The position numbers were made by a program, and so were the translations under genes. This document shows positions 1-9,894 of a DNA stretch of 23,094 bases, one piece after another. Below the pieces are notes generated by a model. The model was not told the origin of the DNA. It searched no databases and saw only the letters and a program-made list of their open reading frames with translations. Source of the stretch: Amanita rubescens (Eukaryota; Basidiomycota; Agaricomycetes; Agaricales; Amanitaceae); the NCBI GenBank assembly GCA_015039365.1, contig WION01000713.1, positions 1 through 23,094 of the forward strand, written 5' to 3'. Position 1 is the first letter of the stretch, and each line of letters opens with the position of its first letter.

Positions 1-570
1 AAGCAGAGTCCCAGAAGCTTGGCACATAACATAATCTGACCGTTGTACAGCGACTATAAACAAAATTATTATCATGGTGATCATCATGGGATTGTAGAGT
101 TTTAGCTCGAAAGATAGCAAGATGAAAACCCCGTTGTTTATTCATTTGACATGAATCTTCTAGCGCATAGTAATGACCACGCGACGGGGCTATGCTGTTT
201 GTACCTTCTCGTAAAGTCACCAGCCTTGTCCTGTTTATGCGCACTCCGGGCCTTGCGGGCGGTCCAATATCGGAGGGTTCACGGCGACTTAAACCTGGTG
301 TTCAACTCATGGTTGATCTCAGGCTGGCTGGCTACCGATGAGTGCTTGAAGTCGTTGAGCCCTGACTCTGAGGACTCGGAAAGCTCACCACGCGTGTGAG
401 TCAAAGTCATAAATGGTCTCTATTTAAAACTCGTGTCCCAGGGTAGACAGGACTGTCCACATCAGCTCCGTATATGTAGTGACGTGCATGCCTCGGGCGG
501 GATTCTCGCCTCTTTCTCCTATCTATACCAGACTGCAGACTTGAATCTGTGCAGCGCTTCTTGATGCCCC
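1..570. other. 5' flank of the DUF6533-type gene; no gene seen
   Basis: No reading frame here has a recognisable motif or a convincing splice pattern. The one open frame (151-399, plus) has no family resemblance I can identify. The right part is presumably the promoter and 5' leader of the gene starting at 571. Confidence 0.5.
421..428 (+). promoter_or_regulatory. possible TATA element (TATTTAAA)
   Basis: A TATTTAAA element lies about 140 bases upstream of the ATG at 571 on the same strand. The spacing suits a TATA box with a leader of roughly 100 bases, but such AT-rich octamers also arise by chance. Confidence 0.3.
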
Positions 571-2268
571 ATGTCTTTTGATGTGGCAGGCGTGAGCCAA
601 TCTCGGTGGGAGCGAGATACGTACCGTGAGTCTATCATTGCTCGACTGGTGACCTGCTCTGACCTCATTCTGCCGTCTGTTGCAGTGTGCTGCGCTGTAT
701 TAATAGTTTACGAGTATCGTAAGCCTATCCGATATTTTTCCGACTGGACCTGATGGGTTCCGAAAGTCCTGCAGCTCGATTCTGAGGTAAGAAAGCAGTT
801 AGTCCAGCGTTCTCTTAACCTAACGTCATCAAGGTGAAATATTTTTGGGTGCGTGTTGCGGGCTTCACGGACATAATTCCTGGTGTGAATCGCTTCCGAT
901 AGGAAAGACGATGGTCACCAGCAAAAGTTCTATTTCTATGGGTATAAATTTCCATATGTTTATGGTCGCAAGATGCTTATTGCCACGTGTACTCGTAGAG
1001 TCGGTATTATGGCCTAATTTTCAACATGCGAGTGACGTTTGCTGTCGAAGTTTCATAGTCCTAACATGCGTGACAGTTCAAACGCCGCAGGTACGACAGC
1101 TGTACCCATCATAGCATGATTCTGACAACAAGTAGTATTTGTACAAAACAACCGTCTTTTGATGTAAGTCTTCTTATCGACGTTGATCTCCTTTATACTG
1201 ATGACTTGAGGTGCTCCAGCTGTGCGGATTTATCCTCTCATTGATCGATAATTGAACACTGACATGGCCTTTTCCACAGGTGTATGTTTGCAAGTGGTAA
1301 TATTAGTGTCGCAAGCTCAATAAAAGTCAGGTTTACGTTTCTTCCACTGGCAAAACATTGGAGCGAGCGTACAGATCATCACGACACAATGTACGTCTCC
1401 ATGTACAAACTTTACATGAACGTTGATTTATCACCGAGCCTTCAGTAATCCTTGAGCTACGCATATGGGCCATGTACGGCAACTCGTGGAAGATGCTTGT
1501 GCTTCTGGTGAGTAGACCGAAATTACGTCTCGATCAAGTCTAAGATTGGGGACAAGTTGCTTTTGATAGCTGGCGAGGCAGTTGCTTTGGGAATCATATT
1601 TGGTATACCGAGAACAGACCTAGTAGGTGCGTGCGACGATAATAGAGGTCCATGACCAGTCGACCTCACGCTGCGACCAATCGTAGCGACCAATCATCCT
1701 TTGAACGGAGTATACATCTGCGCAGACGGTGATCCTACAAATGGCAAACATTGGGAAACTTACTTTTGGTTAGCGAGTCTGATGGTCGATCTTGTCCTGT
1801 TCTGCTTAGCACTGTGGAAAGCTTGGGAACATCGCTCCAACCCACCCAGTCGCTTGATGAAGGAGGTCGTGTTACAATCTGTATTATACTTTCTCGCGTG
1901 AGTCTTCCTTTTTTCCCAGCACCAATCTAGGACTCATTTTTTTTAAAGTATATTCTGGATATGTATTGCCAACATGGTCATTTGTTCGTGAACAGGTACA
2001 GAAACATCATCTCTACTCGTATCAACCCTATCATGTTAACTACTCGCTGTACTAGATCACGCTCAACGAGCTCGGCACCGCATTTTCCTTTGTGATACCC
2101 AGTATACTCGCCAATAGACTTCTCATTTCGTGCCGGCGTAACAACGAACCAGAAAACGTCTTGACCACCATTTCCAGCCTTTGGAAATATAAAAGACGGC
2201 GTCAGGTCACTTTGGGAAATGTTGAACTTACGACTTTTAATGATATCGGATCCCAGACGATCCCGTGA
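571..2268 (+). CDS. DUF6533 domain-containing multi-pass membrane protein (multi-exon)
   Basis: Exons that join in phase are 571-625, 686-718, 767-786, 834-848, 903-941 and 999-about 1049; then, after an unresolved stretch, about 1330-1389, 1446-1507, 1557-1626, 1687-1897, 1949-1987 and 2056-2268. The N-terminus gives the DUF6533 pattern: a hydrophobic segment, EYLLQLDSEVKYFWERRWS, AKVLFLW and SRYYGLIFN. Later segments are LRIWAMYGNSWKMLVLL, AGEAVALGIIFGIP, a helix ending FCLALWKAW, and SILANRLLISCR before a polar tail with stop TGA at 2266. This succession of helices is typical of an Agaricomycete family of seven-helix proteins of unknown function, sometimes compared to receptors. Two junctions are not settled: exons between 1050 and 1330, and the phase between 1987 and 2056, where simple splicing does not restore the frame. 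The gene may be intact with exons I missed, or slightly broken. Confidence 0.82.
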
Positions 2269-2744
2269 CGACTACTACGCTACTGTGTACCTTAACTTTC
2301 ACCTCGCCTCCGCTCTTCTGCTCTTCCGGACGATAGGTATATACGTATATATCCATTCTGTAGGTGTAGACGGGCTTCCTAATCATAGGGTATTCTGTTT
2401 CTCTGTATATTGAAAACATGTTGCGCACGCAAGGCTTCCAAAACTAAATCGTATCAAAATTTCCATTACAATAAGTCGTATGTAAGATATCAAGGTTCTA
2501 TCGAATTCTATCAACAGTAACTACATTGGTCTACTCAAGTAGGATATCAACAAGATCAAAGTTATCGTAGTACGTTATTCTCCAAGTTCCGAAAAGTTTA
2601 CTATACAAAGATGAGCGAATCCTGACGATCAACTCTAAATCACCAGCAATGTCATAAATAATAAGCATCATAGATATACCGTAGGTGGAGCAAGAATGAG
2701 GAAAGAGATAAGAGGGCAAGGTAAACGGATGGGAAAAGGGTGGC
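2269..2744. other. convergent intergenic region
   Basis: This lies between the 3' ends of the DUF6533-type gene (plus) and the aminopeptidase P gene (minus). The open frames seen (2219-2413 plus, 2237-2428 minus) overlap each other and show no family motif. If the aminopeptidase frame is read without its last correction, its reading frame continues left to about 2678. Confidence 0.5.
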
Positions 2745-5700
2745 TCAGTCCCAATCGATTGTCGATACCTGGAGGTCCAGAAGCGAGGCCGATACCCCGC
2801 TCTGCTTCGCGTTTCATCCACTTGAGTGCACGCTTATCGTCCTTGAGCTGTGCTGCTAGCTTTTCATAGCATCGTTGGTTGTGTTCCTACACGCACGTTG
2901 ATTAAAAGACTGTATCAATGACGTGTTTTGATACGCACTTGATCCATGCCTTCTCTTCTTTCGTGAGCATGGTATCTTTGACCATACGCGTTTGGATGGG
3001 CACGCAGGTGAGACGCTCAAAGCCATGCCATACATCACCATTTGAATGTTTGGTCTAAGAGGGTAAATCAGATAGGCTTCCATACCAGCCACTGATTTAC
3101 ATACCTTTACACGTGTAACTAGAAGGGCTGATTCGATACGCATCCCCCATGCACCTGCCTTATCTAGAAGCTGCGGTTAGCGATCAAAACTAAACTGATT
3201 TCAAACGTCACTGACAGTATCCAGGTTCATTGGTCACCACGTGTCCGGGCACCAGGGGAACATGGCTGGAAAAGCCGTGCGGCCCCTCATGGACCGTGAG
3301 GAATGATCCAAAGCCGTGGCCGGTTCCATGCTACGAAGCGGAAATTAAAAATAACCCAGCCGCCAGCATTTCGCACTCACCATATAGTTCATGCCATCTT
3401 TCCAAAGTGCCTTCCTAGCGAGAACATCAAGCTGGTAGCCGGATGTTCCTTCCGGGAAGACCGCGGTATCAATAGCTATCTGGAGCACGACATTAAGAGC
3501 CCGACGGACCGAAGAAGTTAAGGTACTCACATGACCCTGAAGAACCTTCGTATATGCTTCACATTGTTCTGAACTGGGTCGGCCAAAATGGACAGTTCTG
3601 TCGTGTCGCAAGTACCATCTCGGTACTGTCCACCAGAATCGCTGAAGAATGTTAGTTTGTTGAATGAACAGTACAATAAAGCTTACTTCAAGTATGGACT
3701 TTCCCGGTCGATCATTCTTGCTGCGGATTTTAATGGTGAATAGTGAGGAAGAGCAGCATTCGGACCGCTTGCAGATAAATTTTCGTAGGCAAGACCCATG
3801 AAATTTTTCTTCTTTCTCCTAAACTCGGTCAGCCGATTAGCGGCCTCCCACTCGGTGATGTCATATCCCTCCTGTAGCTTGCTTCTAACCAAGCCAGGAA
3901 TTGAACCTAGTATTATCGTATCGTAAAAAAGAACGTTAATGTGACTTTCAGACTCACGAATGCAGCACCATCCCTAAGATATGCTCTTCTCAGACCGTCA
4001 ATCTCCACCTTGTTCTTGACGGCCATCAGATGTTCAACATATGCTGGCGCAATGGTGTAACGTAATTGAGTGATCATCAATGAGATGGCGTAGGAAGTGT
4101 GAGGTGGCAGAAGTATCTATTTCACGTTGCGTAAGAGTTGATATCTCCCTTTGGATATGCTCAACGTACCTTGCCCTCACCCCACTCTCGTTTCCGTAGA
4201 AAAGTCCATACATCGATAAACTCACGTCTGTCAATGCCGACTTCCCGGAGATAGCCAGCCACGGATTCGTCGACCTTGCTGCCGTCCAAAAAAACAACGG
4301 CTTGGTCGAGTCCGACATACAGATAAGCGTGGAACAGTGGATTGTACGGGATGTCTTGCCCACGTAGGTTCAGCACCCAGGCTAATTCCGAGATAAACAC
4401 ATATGGAAGTGACGACCCTGTGAATGACTTACCTATGCAGGGTAAAAAGGAAATGAGCGTTCCTATGTGTTTTTGGGCCTGCGTAGGCGGACCTTTCGCG
4501 TAAGAGGGTTGTGAAGGACGCTGTTCTCGGATCCAGTTTCGAATTTTCTCAAGCTTTGACGTGTGTCTTGTCCTGAAATAGACTTTCGATTAACACTAAA
4601 ACAGCACGCTGGCAAAGAGAGTACCTGTATACTCTATTTCTTGTTTGAATACGGGCGCTTTGGATTTCGGAGGTTTATTCTTCCAAATGAGATCGACGAG
4701 GTTCTGGGGCGGGTAGACCATCTTGGAATCGAGCGAGCTGATTTTCCCATTGATGACGAGGGATTTCTCGTGAGACAGCATCCGTGCATCGATTCCTATT
4801 CTCACTCCTTTGACCCTGCCCTGTGTAGATCTTAATTTCGCTTCTCGGAAACCCCTATAGAAACTTACCAAAAGCCACTCTATCCAATCCTTCGGCCCGT
4901 TAGAAGACCCTGCCTGGACAAGCGTCCATAGAGGGTCCAATTCACGTTCAGCTTGACCCCAGTAACGGGCGTCTGTCACTAGATATGCGGCTGACTTGGA
5001 AATGACGGTATCTCCAGCTGAACCGGTGAAACTAAACCGTTTAAATAGTAAATGGATTGTGATCAAGAGAAGTAAGTAAACCTACCCGGAGATGAATTCG
5101 CGTCTTTTGTCACTCGCAGCGACGTACTCAGAACCGTGGGCATCCTCGCTAGGGATAATACTACAACAATGTCATTTTCGAGCACGCCAGAAAAGAATTT
5201 CCTGGACTCACTAAAAATCTAATTCGTGTTTCGCCATCTCGTTACGGAGGGCCTCAAGTCTTTCAGTTGTATCTACTTTTTCTTGCGGTGGGTCCTCATA
5301 CGACTCTTTGCGCATAAAACCCGAACCGACTAAGGTATCAACTGAATCGGATGACAATAAAGGTCGACGAGGCTTAGGCATCGTCGATCCACTTGCACCG
5401 CTTTGATAGGTATCTTTGCTACGATGAGTCGTGTAGGTACGTTGGCTGGATTGGGTTCGTTGAGAATCCTGCGTTCTGCGTGATGATTTGCTACTCTGAG
5501 TCACCCGGGAATCGGACCTGACGGGGGGGCTTCTTGCGGGTTGGTATACTGGCAGAGGAGTTTCCGATGGTGACTCCGATCTCTTTAGCAAGTCCAACTC
5601 TGCCTCGACCTCTTTCTGTTTTTTCCCGGCTCCCCATCCATACCCCGTCTTGCCGGATCCATTCGATCTCTTTGTGCCCGTCATGGTGTTGGAGCGCAAC

Positions 5701-5996
5701 AGTTTCGGTTTCCCGTTCTTGTCGTGATAGACTTCTGGCAGGGTCGAATGAGCGTCGTCATAATGCTCCGAATCCGAATGAAACTCGAGACTGGCTGCAA
5801 CGGAGGTGAGTGTGGAGGTAGGTGAATATGAAGGTCGTCGGGTGATCTTGTCCATGAAGGTCGTCTTCTCATTTGACCCTTTTTCATTAGTATCCGTGAA
5901 ACTGGAGCCAGAAAGACGACGAGGCTGCTTCTTCTTTTTCCCAATGAACGGCAGGCAAATAGGCGGCGGTGGAGGTGGAGGTGGAGGAGGTGGCAT
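2745..5996 (-). CDS. Xaa-Pro aminopeptidase P (M24B) with long N-terminal extension; frame broken in several places
   Basis: Cytosolic-type metallopeptidase that removes N-terminal residues preceding proline. Exons (minus): 5996-5212, 5160-5086, 5031-4869, 4820-4625, 4572-4433, 4381-4170, 4116-3958, 3906-3687, 3641-3531, 3479-3381, 3330-3216, 3163-3105, 3054-2939 (or 2935), 2886-2745; about 860 residues. The first creatinase-like domain shows [13 protein letters not shown] and [14 protein letters not shown]; the second [19 protein letters not shown]. The catalytic domain has the full metal set: DSGGQ, then DTT, HGTGHG, NEPGYY (Glu) and RIES (Glu), with a terminal IDWD just before the stop. 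Exon 1 adds about 260 residues, beginning with a proline run and rich in Ser/Arg, not usual for this family. The frame must shift near 4559, 3879, 3599, probably 2938, and 2768, each time as if a base or two were missing from a homopolymer. Either the locus is decaying or the sequence has indel errors. Confidence 0.93.
5938..5996 (-). repeat. proline-codon microsatellite at the aminopeptidase start
   Basis: A run of GGT/GGA/GGC triplets on the plus strand reads on the minus strand as eleven consecutive proline codons after the initiator ATG at 5996. It is a length-variable simple repeat inside coding sequence, so the exact residue number is likely to vary between strains. Confidence 0.8.
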
Positions 5997-7164
5997 GATG
6001 AAAGCGAGCGGAGAGAAGTAAAACTCCGCAACAGCAGGTAAAGCCGGGATTATAGGGAGCTGTTAAAAAGCACACACGAGGCCAAAGGGAAGTGCAAAAC
6101 GCATTATGTGCACGTGTTTGCCGTGAGAATGCTAGAAAACGCTCAAAGCCTCCTGCCCCATCTAGCTTCTTCTTGATTTATCTACTCGTGGCCGCCCACC
6201 GCCTTCCTTCGCTGGCGGATCACTATTTAGACTTTTTCTCTCCATCATGTGCTGATTTGCAATGTGCTAGTGGCGTTCTGATTCCATTCCTGGTCTCTCG
6301 TTCAACCTCAATAAACCTCTCCCGAGCGTCCGAGACTTGACGCCAGTTGGAAAACTTTCCATCATCAGGCGTATGACGCCTCGCCAGACATCCGATCAAG
6401 GAAGAAATCTGATCAAACTTAGTCAAAACCCTTGCTCACGGAAATTCACGTCGCGCACGCTCCGATATGCCGTGCCTTCTTTCTCCTGGTGGCCGAGGTA
6501 CCTGATGACTGAGACTCGAGACATGACCCCGTACTACGGATCTCGCTCCCGAAGAGATGCAGCACACGGATGACAACGCCGCTGAAAGGCCAGATAGCTC
6601 CGACGTCCTCGCAAAGTTAGTTGCGCTGGTGACTTGAGAGGATACCATAATGCACCGATGTAACGGTCCACAGGTACCCCTCTTACTTCTATGACCCTAA
6701 TTTAGTAGTGAAAATGCGCATATAGCGGTCTAAATTTACATAAATCATGGTGGCGTCGGAAGGTTCCTTCAGCGCATACGTCGGACGCGGTAATGCACCC
6801 GATTATTATTTAAATACTAAACGCCCATACGCCGCCCCCGCAAAAATGCACCAACGTGCCACTTCATTAATTCGTTTACCGTCGGTTGTCACTCCAACAA
6901 TTCAAAAAGTCAGGGTCTAAGGTCGTAGGGGCAATCGCCTTATCTAACCCAGTGTATTCAGAATTAGCCGGCGCTAGAAGGCTCAGCTGATCGCGCGTCC
7001 CTAGTCCATGACGGCCTTTCATCTCCAGAGCGATTACAAGGCTGCCAACAATCTAACTTGAACCACGCTCATTTGGCGTACATACACTCTTTTAATCCAT
7101 AGTCTAGAAATCTGGGCAGAAGACCAGCGATTGTCACAACTGGCACGGGGTATATAAGCATCTC
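5997..7164. other. divergent intergenic region between aminopeptidase P and the transporter pseudogene
   Basis: About 1.2 kb with no supported gene. The open frames at 6092-6340, 6337-6573 (plus) and 6223-6648 (minus) overlap one another and carry no motif I recognise. The left end must hold the aminopeptidase P promoter. A TATATAAG lies at the right end (7151-7158, plus), just before the first transporter-like codons. Confidence 0.5.
7151..7158 (+). promoter_or_regulatory. possible TATA box (TATATAAG) of the transporter pseudogene
   Basis: A good TATA consensus on the same strand as the transporter remnant. It is only about 15-20 bases before codons that look like the conserved KPWWK stretch of the transporter N-terminus. 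Either it is fortuitous or the original 5' end has been rearranged. Confidence 0.3.
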
Positions 7165-9493
7165 ATTAACGACACCAAACCGTGGTGGAAGAACAGTCGC
7201 ACGTCTTCGGTTGCAGTTTAACTTTTGACAGCGTTTAATGGCTATCTAGGACTCGTGGTTCTGAATCTATGCATTGTTCTTCTGTTTGTTTTAATTCTAT
7301 ACCTCATTCTCCAAGCTTCATTCTTTCCTATGTAGACTGATCACTTCCTGACAAATGGCTACGATGGTGCGTACCTCTACACAATGGGTTGGTTTTCCTG
7401 ACGTCAGATGACAAGTAGTATGATGAGTAAGTGGGATATTTTGCAATCACTGGGCCAGTGGAAATTTGCTTTCAATAGTCCGTCAGGAGAAAAGGTATTC
7501 GGGCAATATAAGCCTACGTATGTTCATGATTTTGCTTACTTTCCATATAGCTCGGTCTACTTAATGCGATCCAAGTGTATAATTTCGATTGCTGGCCTTC
7601 AGAAGAATCACGTAATTTCACAGAGTATCGAAAGCCTAGTGTCTTATCCGTTTGCGCTGTATGTTACGGATGAATTTGGTAGGCGCACCTCCATAATCAT
7701 TTGCGAGGCGACCTACTCATTGGCGCTCGGTGCGTGCCTTGGAAGCTTGTGAATTTGTTAATATTGAACATGCGACTCATATGAAGCTTTTTAATTGGAT
7801 TTGGACTAACTTTTACTGCCAGGGGGGCACCTCTCCTAGTCACGGAGCTTGCATACCCAAGTCAACGTGCCCAGTTGACGTCAATGTACAACCCGCTGAC
7901 TTGTGTTCTGATTATGTATTACGCACAGGTATCCAGGAAGCATTATGTACGGTTTTTTCGCCCTCGTCATCTAATTGACCAATTGAGCTCTTGCATTGAC
8001 GGCAAGGGCTACTGCGTAAAAACTTCGGTAACTTTTGGGACTTTCAATATCCGCAGCAGCTTGGCTTGGGGAATCCTTTCAGCGTTGCAAGCTCTGCGAT
8101 CCGTCCCACAAGTTCTGCTCATTTGATTCGTACCGGAATCGCCTCGATGGCAGGTTAATAAGGAAAAGCAAGCTTTTTCCCATCTCCAATACATGAATCA
8201 GTTTGAACAGCCTGTTTCGGGGAGGCTCAAACATTTATAGCATTGTGGCTTAAACCTTGCGCCAAACAGGATCCATTGGTTTCGAAGGGATTAAAGCCGC
8301 CCTTGCAAAGGACCGGGGAATCCTTGACTAGTCGAGTTTGTTCACATCGCGAGGCAATCGCATAAGAACGAGAATCATCCTCGCGCTTGCCATTTTCTCA
8401 TCCCAATGGTCTGGGAACGATCTAGTATATGATTTACCGCCCGTTGTTTACTCTTCCCTGTTCACTGAAGCGCAATCACCGTCAGGTCGTACCGTGTGTT
8501 GCGCTCAACACCAGCTTAGTAAGGACAACCCTCTAACTAACTTAGACAACGGCAAAGTCCTGAACCTTATTGGAGGTATGTCTATATCAGTATTCGGAAA
8601 CTTGTTCTAGGCTCATCGGTACCATAACGAGCACGAGCGCTCGTCTATTAATCGTGCGTACCTCAATTAGCGACAGTTTTTAGAATTATCTGATCAAGAA
8701 CAGAACGGGTTCTTGAACTTTATCGTCGCTATCGTTGCCGCTTTGCTGTGCGATCGTATTGGGAGATGCCCATTATTCTTGGCGTCGACTATCGGTTGTG
8801 TCTTAGAAATTCACAAGTTGACCTTCTAAACAATGTGCTGGGCATGGCTATCTTCTGGATCATTCAAACGGTTTATCTCTCGCTTCACAAATACCTGGAA
8901 CAGGCCAGCCATTATTTAGACATGAGTGATTGTGTTATTTAACTCCCACAGCTGTTGACATTCGCCAGTCCTTGCATTTAATCCGTTAATTGTATCGTGA
9001 GTGTTTTGTCGTTTTACCGCCTGCTGACAATGGTTCATATATATAGTTACACCAGTGAAATCCTCCCGTTCACCCTGCGTGCGAAGGGTCCATGATTTCT
9101 GATTTTACAGTATCGTGGTCTTTAATATTTAATCAGCACCTGCAAAGTTAGCAAGATATGTGAATCTGATTGATTTGGATAGATGCATGTAACAAAGAAG
9201 ACTATTTCTTTGGAATAGCTCGACGCTATCGTCATCAATAATAGCTTTTCATGGCTCTTGTACGTATTTTGACTTACGTTTCAAGCTATATTCTCATTTT
9301 TCTTCCTCGTGGAGACGAGAAATGTGAGTCATTCACCTTGACAACGTTACGGTCCATCCGAAATTCAACTTTTGTCTAGCGTACCTTGGAGGGGACTTCG
9401 GCGTAAGTTTTCGCATAGGCATGAGTACTCGAAAACCTTGCTAACAGCCCCGATAGACTCTTTGATAGAGACAGTAGTCCGGCCAGTACTTAG
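7165..9493 (+). pseudogene. MFS sugar transporter (hexose/lactose permease-like), decayed
   Basis: Fragments appear in the correct order for a 12-helix major facilitator sugar transporter: KPWWKN, CIVLLF, TNGYDG, LQSLGQWKFAFNSPSGEK, LGLLNAIQ, YPFALYVTDEFGRR, IGARFLIGFGLTF, APLLVTELAYPSQRAQLTS, TFGTFNI, FVPESPRW, FEGIKAALAKD, SSQWSGNDLV, FIVAIVAALLCDRIGR, YTSEILPFTLRAKG, LIFNQH, FFLVETRN, RTLEGTSA, LFDRD, with stop TAG at 9491. Many splice sites still work. Lesions: no ATG in frame upstream; about 20 residues missing plus a frame change after 7700 (between the GRR motif and IGAR); TGG to TGA at 8124-8126 just before FVPESPRW; a one-base frame loss after RAKG near 9090 (GGGG reads as GGG); and an Arg to Cys change in the second GRR motif. 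A functional permease is unlikely. Confidence 0.85.
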
Positions 9494-9894
9494 TATGCAC
9501 TCAAAGGTCAAGGAGCGGATGTGAATGGGATGAGCCCGAAATCAAGATCCCTGATTGCACCGCTTTCTTACCGTTATCGATAGTCTTTGAAATTTAAGAT
9601 GACCACGTCACACTGGCCCGATTGCTCAACTTACTGCTGATATGATCCGAAACGCTTTCTCGTCATTTCGGAAGGCGACGGTCACCCATGGCTTTCAATA
9701 GCAAAGTTGCAAGGAAAGCCGTATCCATCATGCCAGACTCAGAACGTTGAATTGTTAGTTACGTCACATCCTCTAACTATACTGGGACCTGAGCACGCTG
9801 GTCGCCATATAATTCTCCCAGCACCTACTTCTCGCCGACTGCGACCGCCGACCGTGACGTCGGCGACTCTAAACTGCTTGTTCACATTCTCGCC
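9494..9894. other. intergenic, upstream of the GQSPC membrane-protein gene
   Basis: No supported gene. An open frame at 9707-9898 (plus) has no recognisable motif. The stretch should contain the promoter of the gene starting at 9895; I see no clear TATA element. A GC-rich patch (about 9830-9870) precedes the ATG. Confidence 0.45.

Noticed and set aside
151..399. 82-residue plus-strand open frame near the left edge
   Set aside because: No motif, no splice partner and no similarity to any family I recognise.
5534..6021. Plus-strand frames opposite exon 1 of the aminopeptidase P gene, including a glycine run
   Set aside because: They are mirror images of the proline- and serine-rich coding exon on the minus strand.
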